From contig CALKWZ010000010.1 of assembly GCA_938003985.1 (NCBI GenBank), positions 1-18,001 on the forward strand: a stretch of DNA of 18,001 bases. Direction: 5' to 3'. Source of the stretch: an uncultured Verrucomicrobiota bacterium (GTDB lineage Bacteria; Verrucomicrobiota; Kiritimatiellia; CAIQIC01; Lenti-01). Below the pieces are notes generated by a model. The model had not been told where the DNA came from and ran no database searches. It saw only the letters and a program-made list of their open reading frames with translations. This document shows positions 6,339 to 13,946 of the stretch, in pieces; within the stretch, counting starts at the first letter, position 1, and every line of letters starts with the position of its first letter. The translations under genes and the position numbers were made by a program.

Positions 6339-6743
6339 TCAGAGGCTGCCGAGCGAGAGATCGCCGTGGATCTTGTAGACGGGGCCGTCGCGGTCGACGT
6401 GGAGGGCGACGCCGGGGAAGGCGGCGGGGAGTTTTTCTTTCAGGCGGCGGACGACTTCGGCTTCGAATTTTTCCTGCTTTTCGGCGGGGACGGCGTCGAG
6501 GGTGGCGATGCGGGCCTGGACGACGTAGCCGGGGCCGTGCTGCGAGCCGATGCCGACGGTGAAGGCGGCGCCGAGGTCGAAGAGGCCGTCGTCTTCGCGG
6601 TTGGAGGTGGCGCCGTGGGGCGGGCGGTTGGGGTGCCGCCGGGCGCGCTGGCCGTATTCGGCCTCGAGTTCGTCGTTGATTTCGTCGAAGACCTGCTTGA
6701 GGCGGGCTTCCCAGCGTTCGAGTTTGGTTTTGGAGGTAGACAT
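6339..6743 (-). CDS. Unrecognised 134-residue protein
   Basis: I do not recognise the family. The N-terminal half is charged and helical (LERWEARLKQVFDEINDELEAEYG, about 8-31, with coiled-coil character), followed by an Arg/Pro-rich, probably flexible stretch (about 33-52). The C-terminal half alternates beta-like and helical segments: FDLGAAFTVGIGS, GYVVQARIATL, a long EKFEAEVVRRLKEKL helix, then VALHVDRDGPVYKIHGDLSL. No signal peptide, membrane segment or catalytic motif is evident. Codon pattern and predicted secondary structure support a real gene. The ATG at 6743 has no Shine-Dalgarno site: the bases upstream are CAGGAT-type repeats, so the start is less certain than the frame. Confidence 0.7.
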   Translation of the reverse strand: MSTSKTKLERWEARLKQVFDEINDELEAEYGQRARRHPNRPPHGATSNREDDGLFDLGAAFTVGIGSQHGPGYVVQARIATLDAVPAEKQEKFEAEVVRRLKEKLPAAFPGVALHVDRDGPVYKIHGDLSLGSL

Positions 6744-6745
6744 TT

Positions 6746-6934
6746 TAGACAGGATGAACAGGATTTTTCAGGATTTACAGGATTGAGAACAGGGCGCGGA
6801 AAGCAAAAAAGGGGTGGGGAATCCTTTTTAGACAGGATACCAGGATTCACAGGATGGAACAGCCGGGTACATTTTTTGCGGGGAGATCAGAATGGGGGAT
6901 CGGAATCCTGACAATCCTGTTAATCCTGTCTAAA
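6746..6934. repeat. Three clustered CAGGAT arrays, one inverted
   Basis: Short arrays built on ACAGGATT occur at 6746-6785 (four units) and 6829-6855 (three units). On the opposite strand, 6904-6934 has three AATCCTG units ending CTGTCTAAAA. Each array has TAGACAGGAT at its outer or leading end. They fill the 200-bp spacer between two minus-strand genes, and the first abuts the start codon at 6743. No gene or clear promoter lies within. Confidence 0.8.
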
Positions 6935-6944
6935 ACACATATTT

Positions 6945-8507
6945 TCAGAGGGTTTCAAACAACGTGCCGGGGTTGAGCAAGTTGTCGGGGTCGAAGAGTT
7001 TTTTCAGGGCGCGCATCTGGGCGAGGGCGGCGTCGCCGGCCATCTGGCGGAAGAGGTCGCGCTTGAGCTTGCCGATGCCGTGTTCGGCGGAGATGGAGCC
7101 GCCCCAGGCGATGACCTGCGCGGCCCAGCGGGCGTAGAGGGCGCGGCCGGCGTCGTAGTCGGCCGGATGGCGGGGCAGGATATTCACGTGGAGATGGTTG
7201 GCGCCGATGTGGCCGAAGATCAGATGTTCGAGGCCGGAAGCGGCGAGATCCTTCTCGTAGAGCGCGAGGACGTCGGCGAGGCGGGCGTCGGGCACGGACA
7301 TGTCGGTGCCGAGCTTGACGAGGCCGGGATGGATCTTGCGGCGTTCGTCGATGGCGGAATTGACCATTTCGGGCGCCGAATGGCGGAAGAGCTTGAGCTT
7401 TTCGAGGTCGTGGGGATTGTCGGCGAGGATGCAGGCGTCGGGATCGGCGCCGAATTCGGGCAGGCGTTCGGCGGCGGCCATCAGGGCGGCCTCGGCCGCG
7501 GCGGCGTCGGGGGCGTGCCACTCGGCGTAGACGCAGGCGGAGCCGTCGGGCAGGGCCGGGACGGCGATGCCCTTGGAGGCGAGTTCGTCGGCGTGCTCGC
7601 GCAGGAAGGCCAGGCAGTTGGAATCGAAATATTCCAGCGCCGCAAGCTGCGCGGAGGGTTGCAGGCGGCCGGTTTCAGGTTGAAGGTTGAAGGTTGCAGG
7701 TGTTCCGACCTCGGATCTCGGACCTCGGACCTCGGTCGTCTGTCCCCTGTCCCCTGTCCCCTGGCGGAGCGCATTCACGAACCCCACGACGGCGGCGGTG
7801 GAGGGCAGGAAGGCCATGAGGCCCCAGACGGCGCCGGGGGCGGGCAGGAGGCGCAGCGTGGCTTCGGTCACGACGCCGAGGGTGCCTTCGGCGCCGACGA
7901 AGAGATCGACGAGATCCATGTCGGGATCGACGAAGTAGCCGGCGGCGTTCTTGACGGCGGGGCGGCGCAGGGGCGGGAGTTCGCCGGCAACGGATCCGAG
8001 CTGGAAGCGCAGGCCGGCGGTTTGGTCGCGGCCGCGGCGGAGATCGACGACCTCGCCGCTGGGGAGCGCGACGCGCAGGCCGAGGACGTGGTTGCGGGTG
8101 GGCCCGTGGAGGAACGAGAGGGCGCCGGAGGAGTTGCAGGAGATCATGCCGCCGATGGAGGCGGAGGGTTCGGTGGGATCGGGGGCGAAATAGAACCGCG
8201 GCGGGACGGCGGCGCGGATGGCGGCGAGGGTGGCGCCGGGCTGGACGCGCAGCTCGCCGTTTGCGGCGGAGAGGATCTGGTCCATGTGGGCGAGGTTGAG
8301 GATCAGGCCGCCTTCGGGGACGGCCCCGCCGGTGACGCCGGTGCGGGCGCCCTGGGTCGTGACGGGCAGCTGGGCGGCGCGGGCTTCGGCGAGGGCGGCG
8401 CGGACGTCGTCCTCGGTGCGGGGGAAGGCGATGCGGTCGGCGCGGCCGACGCGGCGGGACTCGTCGCGCAGGTAGTCGGCGAGGGCGGGCTGGAACGATT
8501 CACTCAT
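6945..8507 (-). CDS. FAD-linked 2-hydroxyacid dehydrogenase (GlcD / D-lactate dehydrogenase type)
   Basis: The 520-residue flavoprotein oxidises a D-2-hydroxyacid (lactate, glycolate or 2-hydroxyglutarate; the substrate cannot be told). The FAD_binding_4 domain is shown by GARTGVTGGAVP (53-64), SIGGMISCNSSGAL (117-130) and VGAEGTLGVVTEATLRLLP (204-222). The C-terminal FAD-oxidase domain has GHIGANHLHVN (432-442) and SAEHGIGK (473-480). Residues His433, His440 and Glu476 fit the metal-binding positions known in D-2-hydroxyglutarate dehydrogenase. ATG at 8507 fits the family N-terminus, though no Shine-Dalgarno site precedes it; longer open frame upstream overlaps the divergent kinase gene and is rejected. 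Residues about 249-286 are an in-frame block of heptanucleotide-repeat DNA that breaks an otherwise normal alignment. The gene has no electron-transfer or Fe-S partner nearby. Confidence 0.9.
   Translation of the reverse strand: MSESFQPALADYLRDESRRVGRADRIAFPRTEDDVRAALAEARAAQLPVTTQGARTGVTGGAVPEGGLILNLAHMDQILSAANGELRVQPGATLAAIRAAVPPRFYFAPDPTEPSASIGGMISCNSSGALSFLHGPTRNHVLGLRVALPSGEVVDLRRGRDQTAGLRFQLGSVAGELPPLRRPAVKNAAGYFVDPDMDLVDLFVGAEGTLGVVTEATLRLLPAPGAVWGLMAFLPSTAAVVGFVNALRQGTGDRGQTTEVRGPRSEVGTPATFNLQPETGRLQPSAQLAALEYFDSNCLAFLREHADELASKGIAVPALPDGSACVYAEWHAPDAAAAEAALMAAAERLPEFGADPDACILADNPHDLEKLKLFRHSAPEMVNSAIDERRKIHPGLVKLGTDMSVPDARLADVLALYEKDLAASGLEHLIFGHIGANHLHVNILPRHPADYDAGRALYARWAAQVIAWGGSISAEHGIGKLKRDLFRQMAGDAALAQMRALKKLFDPDNLLNPGTLFETL
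7650..7763 (-). repeat. In-frame block of three heptanucleotide arrays inside the dehydrogenase gene
   Basis: On the plus strand, TTGAAGG-type units (about 7658-7700), TCGGACC-type units (about 7710-7738) and TGTCCCC units (7741-7763) follow one another, each with period 7. The block encodes about 38 low-complexity residues, including TGDRGQ, TEVRGPRSEV and FNLQPETGRLQP, without shifting the frame. It resembles in style the heptanucleotide STRR repeats of cyanobacteria. Confidence 0.8.
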
Positions 8508-8579
8508 GGGGGGCAATATAGCTTGCCTCGGGTTCCTGCGCACGGGTAAAGTGTCCGATTCAAATAATAGGAGAGAAGC

Positions 8580-10259
8580 ATGACCAATCGGTTGGTTAAG
8601 GTGAAGTTCGAGCATGGGCCCGAACAGGACGTGGAAGCCGGAATCACGCTGAGCGAGATCCTGGCGAAGTATCCGGCGACGAAGGCAGGGGTCGATTTCC
8701 CCGCCCTGGGCGCGCTGGTGAACAACGAATTCGTTTCGGTGGAATACCGGATCGAGACGGACAGCGCGGTGAAGGTGCTGGGCTACCGGGATTCGTACGG
8801 GCAGCGGGTGTATCGGCACACGATCGCCTTCCTGCTGGCGAAGACGGCGCACGAGCTGTTCCCGGGCTGCGATTTCGCGGTGGAGCACTCGCTGTCCAAG
8901 GGGCTGTACTGCAGCTTCCGCCTGGGCGAAGAGGCCGGCGTGACGAAGGACCAGCTCGCGAAGCTGGACGGCGCGCTGCGCAAGCTGTTCGACCAAAAGG
9001 CGGCGATCGACCGCATCAAGGTGACGTACGACGAGGCCATCGCGCACTTCGAGAAGGCGGGCGCGACGGACAAGCTGAACCTGCTGCGCTACAAGAACAG
9101 CTCCAAGGTCAGCGTCTACAAGTGCGGCGACTACATGGACCTGGCGAACCAGCCGCTGGCGAACAACGCGGCCGCGCTGGGCAACTACCAGCTGATCGCC
9201 TACAAGGAAGGCTTCGTGGTGATGGGGCCGGACCGCATGGACCCGAACGTCTTCCCGCCGTTCGAGCCCGCGCACTACATCTACGACGTCTTCAAGGGCC
9301 ACAAGGACTGGGGCCGGATCGTGCGCGTGCGCACGGTGGGCGACCTCAACGAGCGCATCGCCCGCAAGAAGATCGACGACTTCATCGACGTCAACGAGGC
9401 CTACCAGGAGAAGCGCATCGCGCTGCTGGCCGAGTCGATCGCCCAGCGCAAGGGCCACGTGAAGTGGATCCTGATCGCCGGGCCGTCCTCGTCGGGCAAG
9501 ACGACGTTCTCCAAGCGCCTGTCGCTGCAGCTGAAGGCCAGCGGCCTGAACGCCAAGCCGATCTCGCTGGACAACTACTTCGTCGAGCGCGGCAAAACCC
9601 CGGTGGACGAGAAGGGCGAGGTGGACTACGAGCACCTGGAGGCCCTGAACCTGGCGCTGATCGACGAACAGCTGACCGCGCTGGACGAAGGCAAGCGGGT
9701 GGAACTGCCGTACTACAACTTCCACACCGGGCAGCGGGAATTCCGCGGCGAATTCATGCACATCGGCCCCGACGACGTGATCGTGCTGGAAGGCATCCAC
9801 GGGCTGAACCCGCGCCTGACGGCCAGCGTGCCGGCGGAGCACAAGTTCAAGATCTACATCAGCGCGCTGACGCAGCTGAACATCGACAGCAACAACCGGA
9901 TCTCCACGACGGACAACCGCCTGATCCGGCGCATGGTGCGGGACAACAACTTCCGCAGCCACAGCGCGCTCAAGACGCTGCAGATGTGGCCCAAGGTGCG
10001 CCGCGGCGAGAAGACCTGGATCTTCCCGTTCCAGAAGGAAGCCGACGTGGCCTTCAACTCGGCGCTGGACTACGAACTCGCCGTGCTGCGGCCCTACGCG
10101 GAACCCCTGCTGGCGGAAATCAAGCCGTCCATGCCGGAATACGCCGAGGCCGTGCGCATCCAGCAGTTCCTGTCGAACTTCATGGTCATCCCGACGGACC
10201 GCGTGCCGCCGACCAGCGTCATCCGCGAATTCATCGGCAAGAGCTTCTTCCAGTACTAA
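8580..10259 (+). CDS. TGS-SAD-uridine kinase-like fusion (nucleoside kinase family)
   Basis: The 559-residue protein joins tRNA-synthetase-like accessory domains to a P-loop kinase. A TGS-like domain (about 1-65) is followed by a ThrRS/AlaRS second additional domain (about 75-260; RHTIAFLLAKTAHELFPG at 79-96, EHSLSKGLYCSF at 102-113, YKCGDYMDL at 180-188). A phosphoribulokinase/uridine kinase domain follows: Walker A GPSSSGKT (301-308), SLDNYF (329-334), Walker B-like IVLEGIHGLN (401-410) and RRMVRDNNFR (450-459). Relatives are annotated as nucleoside or uridine kinases; the substrate here is not proven. The SAD metal site is degenerate: HxxxF at 80-84 and CxxxM at 182-186 replace HxxxH and CxxxH of ThrRS, so editing is unlikely. 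AGGAGAG lies about 5 bases before the ATG. It heads the plus-strand series ahead of der, 72 bp from the divergent dehydrogenase start. Confidence 0.92.
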   Translation: MTNRLVKVKFEHGPEQDVEAGITLSEILAKYPATKAGVDFPALGALVNNEFVSVEYRIETDSAVKVLGYRDSYGQRVYRHTIAFLLAKTAHELFPGCDFAVEHSLSKGLYCSFRLGEEAGVTKDQLAKLDGALRKLFDQKAAIDRIKVTYDEAIAHFEKAGATDKLNLLRYKNSSKVSVYKCGDYMDLANQPLANNAAALGNYQLIAYKEGFVVMGPDRMDPNVFPPFEPAHYIYDVFKGHKDWGRIVRVRTVGDLNERIARKKIDDFIDVNEAYQEKRIALLAESIAQRKGHVKWILIAGPSSSGKTTFSKRLSLQLKASGLNAKPISLDNYFVERGKTPVDEKGEVDYEHLEALNLALIDEQLTALDEGKRVELPYYNFHTGQREFRGEFMHIGPDDVIVLEGIHGLNPRLTASVPAEHKFKIYISALTQLNIDSNNRISTTDNRLIRRMVRDNNFRSHSALKTLQMWPKVRRGEKTWIFPFQKEADVAFNSALDYELAVLRPYAEPLLAEIKPSMPEYAEAVRIQQFLSNFMVIPTDRVPPTSVIREFIGKSFFQY

Positions 10260-10284
10260 AGGCAGAGCCCGAACCGCAGGCAAG

Positions 10285-10309
10285 GGGCCGGGCCGCGAGG
10301 ACCCGGCCC
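10285..10309 (+). terminator. GC-rich hairpin between the kinase gene and der
   Basis: GGGCCGGG (10285-10292) pairs with CCCGGCCC (10302-10309) around a 9-nt loop, starting 26 bp after the kinase stop. There is no T-run, only TTGCTC further on, so it may attenuate or stabilise the transcript end, not fully terminate. Confidence 0.45.
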
Positions 10310-10341
10310 GTTGCTCATCCGGCGGGCGCCCCGGACAACCG

Positions 10342-11715
10342 ATGGACGAACAACCGAAATCCGAGCGCATCGTGGCGATCGTGGGCCGGCCCAACGTGGG
10401 CAAGTCCGCGCTCTTCAACCGGCTCGTGCGCCGCCGGCTGGCGATCGTCCATTCGGAAGAAGGCGTCACCCGCGACCGCCTGATGGCGCCCGCGGAGTGG
10501 CTGGGAGAAAAGTTCCGCGTGGTGGACACCGGCGGGCTGTCGCTGATGGACCGCGCCCGCAGCGGCGACGAGATCCTGCAGGCGACGGCCGACCAGGTGC
10601 AGGCGGCCATCGAGGATTCGGCGGCGGTGATCCTGGTCGTGGACCTGACGGCCGGGCTGCAGCCGCTGGACCGCGAAGTCGCGCGGCTGCTGCGCAAGGC
10701 GGGCCGGCCGGTGGTCGTGGCCGCCAACAAGGCGGACCTGCCGGAACAGGACGGCCAGACCGGCGATTTCGCCGAGCTGGGCTATCCGGTCTTTCCGGTG
10801 TCGGCCGCGCACGCCCGCGGCGTCGAGGCCCTGCTGGAAGCGACGCTGAAGCATCTGCCGCCGGAATCGGGCGAAGCCGAACCGGCGCGCATGAAGGTGG
10901 CCGTCGTCGGCCGGCCCAACGTGGGCAAGTCGTCGTACATCAACCGGCTGACGGGCCGCAACCGCGTGATCGTCTCGCCGGTGCCGGGCACCACGCGCGA
11001 CCTGATCGACGTGCCGTTCACGCTGAAGGCGGCGGACGGCGCGGAGCGGCACTACTGGCTGGTGGACACCGCCGGCATGCGCAAGCAGGGCAAGGTGCAC
11101 GAATCGGTCGAGAAGTTCAGCCTGTTCCGCGCCGAGGAATGCATCGGCGAGGCGGACATCGTCGTGCTGGTGCTGGACGCGGAAGCCGGCCCCGGCACGC
11201 AGGAAAAGAAGATCGCCGCGCTGATCCGCGAGCACCACAAGGCCTGCGTCGTGCTGGTGAACAAGTGGGACCTGGCCAAGGACACGGCGGTCAAGGCGGC
11301 GGACTACGAAGACAGCATGCGCAAGGAACTGTTCTTCCTCGGCGACATCCCGATCGTGTTCGTCTCCGCCATGAACGGCCACCAGATCCGCCGCAGCTTC
11401 GAGGTGATCGACGCGGTGGCCGCGCGGCTGCAGACCAAGATGCCCACGGGCGTGCTGAACCGCGTGGTGCGCGACGCCTTCGCGCGCTCGCAGCCGCCGT
11501 TCTCCAAGGGGCGCCAGCTCAAGTTCTACTACGCGACGCAGACGGGCCAGAACCCGCCGCGCGTCACGCTGTTCGTCAACGATCCGAAGCTCAGCACGCC
11601 GACCCACCAGGCCTTCCTGGCGGCGAAGATCCGCGGGGCGTTCGACCTCGCCGGCGTGCCGCTGGTCCTGCGCTACCGCTCCAGCCACGGCGACCAGGAG
11701 CCGCACGCCCGCTGA
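10342..11715 (+). CDS. der: Ribosome biogenesis GTPase Der (EngA)
   Basis: Essential double GTPase that acts in maturation of the 50S ribosomal subunit. The 457 residues hold two G domains and a C-terminal KH-like domain, at normal family length. G domain 1 has GRPNVGKS (15-22), DTGG (62-65) and NKAD (129-132). G domain 2 has GRPNVGKS (190-197), PGTTRD (215-220), DTAG (242-245) and NKWD (307-310). The KH-like domain runs from about 370, with GRQLKFYYATQ and the closing PLVLRYRSSH. ATG at 10342 lies just before the first G domain; the Shine-Dalgarno signal is weak (CCGGA). It sits 82 bp after the kinase gene and 18 bp before the MATE gene, consistent with one transcript if the intervening hairpin is leaky. 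Confidence 0.97.
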   Translation: MDEQPKSERIVAIVGRPNVGKSALFNRLVRRRLAIVHSEEGVTRDRLMAPAEWLGEKFRVVDTGGLSLMDRARSGDEILQATADQVQAAIEDSAAVILVVDLTAGLQPLDREVARLLRKAGRPVVVAANKADLPEQDGQTGDFAELGYPVFPVSAAHARGVEALLEATLKHLPPESGEAEPARMKVAVVGRPNVGKSSYINRLTGRNRVIVSPVPGTTRDLIDVPFTLKAADGAERHYWLVDTAGMRKQGKVHESVEKFSLFRAEECIGEADIVVLVLDAEAGPGTQEKKIAALIREHHKACVVLVNKWDLAKDTAVKAADYEDSMRKELFFLGDIPIVFVSAMNGHQIRRSFEVIDAVAARLQTKMPTGVLNRVVRDAFARSQPPFSKGRQLKFYYATQTGQNPPRVTLFVNDPKLSTPTHQAFLAAKIRGAFDLAGVPLVLRYRSSHGDQEPHAR

Positions 11716-11733
11716 AGGCGGACCGGGGGAGCC

Positions 11734-13161
11734 ATGCTGCGGAGATGGACCAGCCTGAAGCCGCCGCCGAGTCCCGGCGGCTATCGCGAAATGGTGCGCG
11801 TGGCCTCGCCGATCATCGTGACGATGGCGTCGTTCACGCTGATGCAGTTCTGCGACCGCATCTTCCTGGCGCACCACGGCTCGGTCTCGCTGCGCGCGGC
11901 GTTCCCGGCGGGCATCCTGGCGCTGACGCTGACGATGTTCTTCCAGGCGCTGGCGGGCTACGCGGGCACGTTCGTGGCGCAGTACCACGGCGCGGGGCAG
12001 AAGCGGGAGTGCGGCCGCGCCACGGCGCAGGGGCTGTGGATCGGCCTGCTGACCTGGCCGGTGGGGCTCGCGCTGATCCCGTTCGGCTTCTGGCTGCTGA
12101 CCGCGGCGGACCACCCGGCGGACGTGCTGGCGGCGGAGAAAACCTATCTGGGCATCCTGATGGTCGGCTGCGGCTTCTGGTCCATGGGCAACGCGGTCTC
12201 GGGTTTCTTCTCGGGCCGGGGCGACACGCGCACGCCGATGATCGCGCACATCGTGTCCAACCTGGCCAACATCGCGCTCGACTACGCGCTGATCTTCGGC
12301 CACTGGGGTTTTCCGGCGTGGGGCATCGCGGGGGCGGCGACGGCGACGGTGGTGTCCTCGGCGCTGGGGCTGGCGGTGCTGTTCGCGCTGTATTTCCGCA
12401 AGGAATTCCGCGACGAATACGGCACGTGGAGCGGCCAGCGGCTGGACTGGCGCCTGATGAAGCCGCTGCTGCGCTACGGCGTGCCGGCCTCGATCAACTC
12501 GCTGCAGGACGTGGGGGCCTTCACGTTCTTCGTGGTGCTGCTGGGGCGCCTGCCGCCGGCGGACATGGCGGCGAGCAACATCGCCTTCAGCATCAACAAC
12601 GTCGCTTTCATGCCGCTGCTGGGCATGGGCATGGCGGCGACGATCCTGGTGGGGCAGTACCAGGGCGCGCGGCAGGCCGCCACGGCGGAGCGCGCCGGCC
12701 TCACGGCGCTGAAGATCGGCCTGGCCTACATGGGATTCATCGCGCTCACGTTCGTGGCGTTCCCGCAGCCCTATTTCGCGCTGTTCACCGGGGACGCCCC
12801 GGGCATGGTCACCTTGGGCGAGGTGCTCGGCAAGGGCCGCTGGCTGCTGGCGATGATGGCGCTGTGGGGCCTGCTGGACGCCGTCAACCTGATCCTCGGC
12901 GGCGCGCTGAAGGGCGCGGGCGACACCCGCTTCGTGCTGGTCTATTCCGCGCTGGCGACCTGGCTGGTGTGGATGCCGGGCGAACTCGTCCTGCTGCTGT
13001 GGCTGGATGCCGGCCTGATGGTGGCGTGGCTGTGGATGACGCTCTTCGTGTTCCTGCTGGCCGCCGGCTTCTGGCTGCGCTTCAAGCGCGGCAAATGGAA
13101 GACCATCGAAATGATCCCGCAGGCGCCGGTCGTGGTGCCGGTGACGGAGGCGGCGATATGA
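11734..13161 (+). CDS. MATE family efflux transporter
   Basis: The 475-residue inner-membrane protein has about twelve hydrophobic segments in the two-half MatE arrangement. It should export cationic drugs or metabolites in exchange for Na+ or H+. Family signs include ASPIIVTMASFTLMQFCDRIFLAHHG at the first helix, FVAQYHGAGQ (first half) matched by ILVGQYQGARQ (second half), SGFFSGRGDTRTPM and its counterpart GGALKGAGDTRFVL. The symmetric pairs confirm the internal duplication. ATG at 11734 follows GGGGGAG. The stop TGA overlaps the next gene's ATG as ATGA, so translation of the glycosyltransferase is probably coupled. Substrate cannot be deduced; cotranscription with a glycosyltransferase leaves room for export of a glycan or lipid intermediate, but that is speculation. 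Confidence 0.93.
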   Translation: MLRRWTSLKPPPSPGGYREMVRVASPIIVTMASFTLMQFCDRIFLAHHGSVSLRAAFPAGILALTLTMFFQALAGYAGTFVAQYHGAGQKRECGRATAQGLWIGLLTWPVGLALIPFGFWLLTAADHPADVLAAEKTYLGILMVGCGFWSMGNAVSGFFSGRGDTRTPMIAHIVSNLANIALDYALIFGHWGFPAWGIAGAATATVVSSALGLAVLFALYFRKEFRDEYGTWSGQRLDWRLMKPLLRYGVPASINSLQDVGAFTFFVVLLGRLPPADMAASNIAFSINNVAFMPLLGMGMAATILVGQYQGARQAATAERAGLTALKIGLAYMGFIALTFVAFPQPYFALFTGDAPGMVTLGEVLGKGRWLLAMMALWGLLDAVNLILGGALKGAGDTRFVLVYSALATWLVWMPGELVLLLWLDAGLMVAWLWMTLFVFLLAAGFWLRFKRGKWKTIEMIPQAPVVVPVTEAAI

Positions 13162-13946
13162 AAATCACCGTCCTGACGCCCAACTACAACGGCGGCCGCT
13201 GGCTCGCGCGGTGCATGGACAGCGTCCTCGCGCAGGAACTCGCGCCGGGCGACGAACTGGAATACCTCTTCCTCGACGGCGGCAGCACCGACGACTCGCT
13301 GCAGATCGCCGAAGCGCGCCGCGACCGCCTGGCGGCCATGGTCAGCGAAAAAGACAACGGCCCGGCCGACGCGCTGAACAAGGGCTTCGCGCGCGCGACG
13401 GGCGAGCTGGTCGGCTGGCTCAACGCCGACGACGTCTACCGCCCCGGCGCGCTGGCGAAGGCCATCGCCGCGGCCAAGGCGCATCCGCGCGCCGCGTTTT
13501 TCTTCGGCAAATGCCGCATCGTGGACGAGCAGGGCGCCGAGATCCGCGGCTTCCCGACGTTCGTCAAGAACGCGTGCTTTCCGTTTTCGAGCCGCTTCCT
13601 GATCCAGTGCATCAACTACGTTTCCCAGCCGGCCTCGTGGTTCCGGCGCTCCGCGCTGGCCGCGGCGGGCGGGCTGCGGACGGATTTCAAGGCGGCGTGG
13701 GACTACGACCTGACGCTGCGCCTGTGGCGGCAGGGCGGCGGGGTGCGGATCGCCGGCGAACCGCTGGCGGACTTCCAGTGGCATCCGGGCTCGATCAGCG
13801 GCACCCACTACGAGCGCCAGTTCGAAGAAGAATGGCGCGCGGCCGTCGCCGACGCCGGCCGCTGCTCGCCGCAGGCCGCGATCCATTGGCTGGTGCGCCA
13901 CGGCATCGTGGGCTGCTACCGCTTCATGAACCGCCGCCGATCCTGA
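13158..13946 (+). CDS. Glycosyltransferase family 2
   Basis: The 262-residue GT-A glycosyltransferase transfers a sugar from a nucleotide-sugar donor, probably for a cell-surface glycan, at the cytoplasmic side of the membrane. It opens with the classic VLTPNYNGGRWLARCMDSVLAQ (5-26), then LFLDGGSTDDS (38-48), the metal-binding NADD (89-92) and SQPASWFRR (156-164). WDYDLTLRLWRQGG (181-194) includes the likely catalytic acid region. Family resemblance is to the WcaA-like group. The start ATG is at 13158, four bases overlapping the MATE stop (ATGA). The last 31 bases overlap the convergent kelch gene on the opposite strand. No membrane segment is evident. Confidence 0.93.
   Translation: MKITVLTPNYNGGRWLARCMDSVLAQELAPGDELEYLFLDGGSTDDSLQIAEARRDRLAAMVSEKDNGPADALNKGFARATGELVGWLNADDVYRPGALAKAIAAAKAHPRAAFFFGKCRIVDEQGAEIRGFPTFVKNACFPFSSRFLIQCINYVSQPASWFRRSALAAAGGLRTDFKAAWDYDLTLRLWRQGGGVRIAGEPLADFQWHPGSISGTHYERQFEEEWRAAVADAGRCSPQAAIHWLVRHGIVGCYRFMNRRRS

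Noticed and set aside
8508..10730. Very long minus-strand open frame continuing upstream of the dehydrogenase
   Set aside because: It is antisense to the kinase and der genes and is a GC-driven shadow; real homology begins at the ATG at 8507.
10311..13157. Long plus-strand open frame running into the glycosyltransferase
   Set aside because: It is an out-of-frame shadow of der and the MATE gene; only the part from 13158 encodes a recognisable protein.
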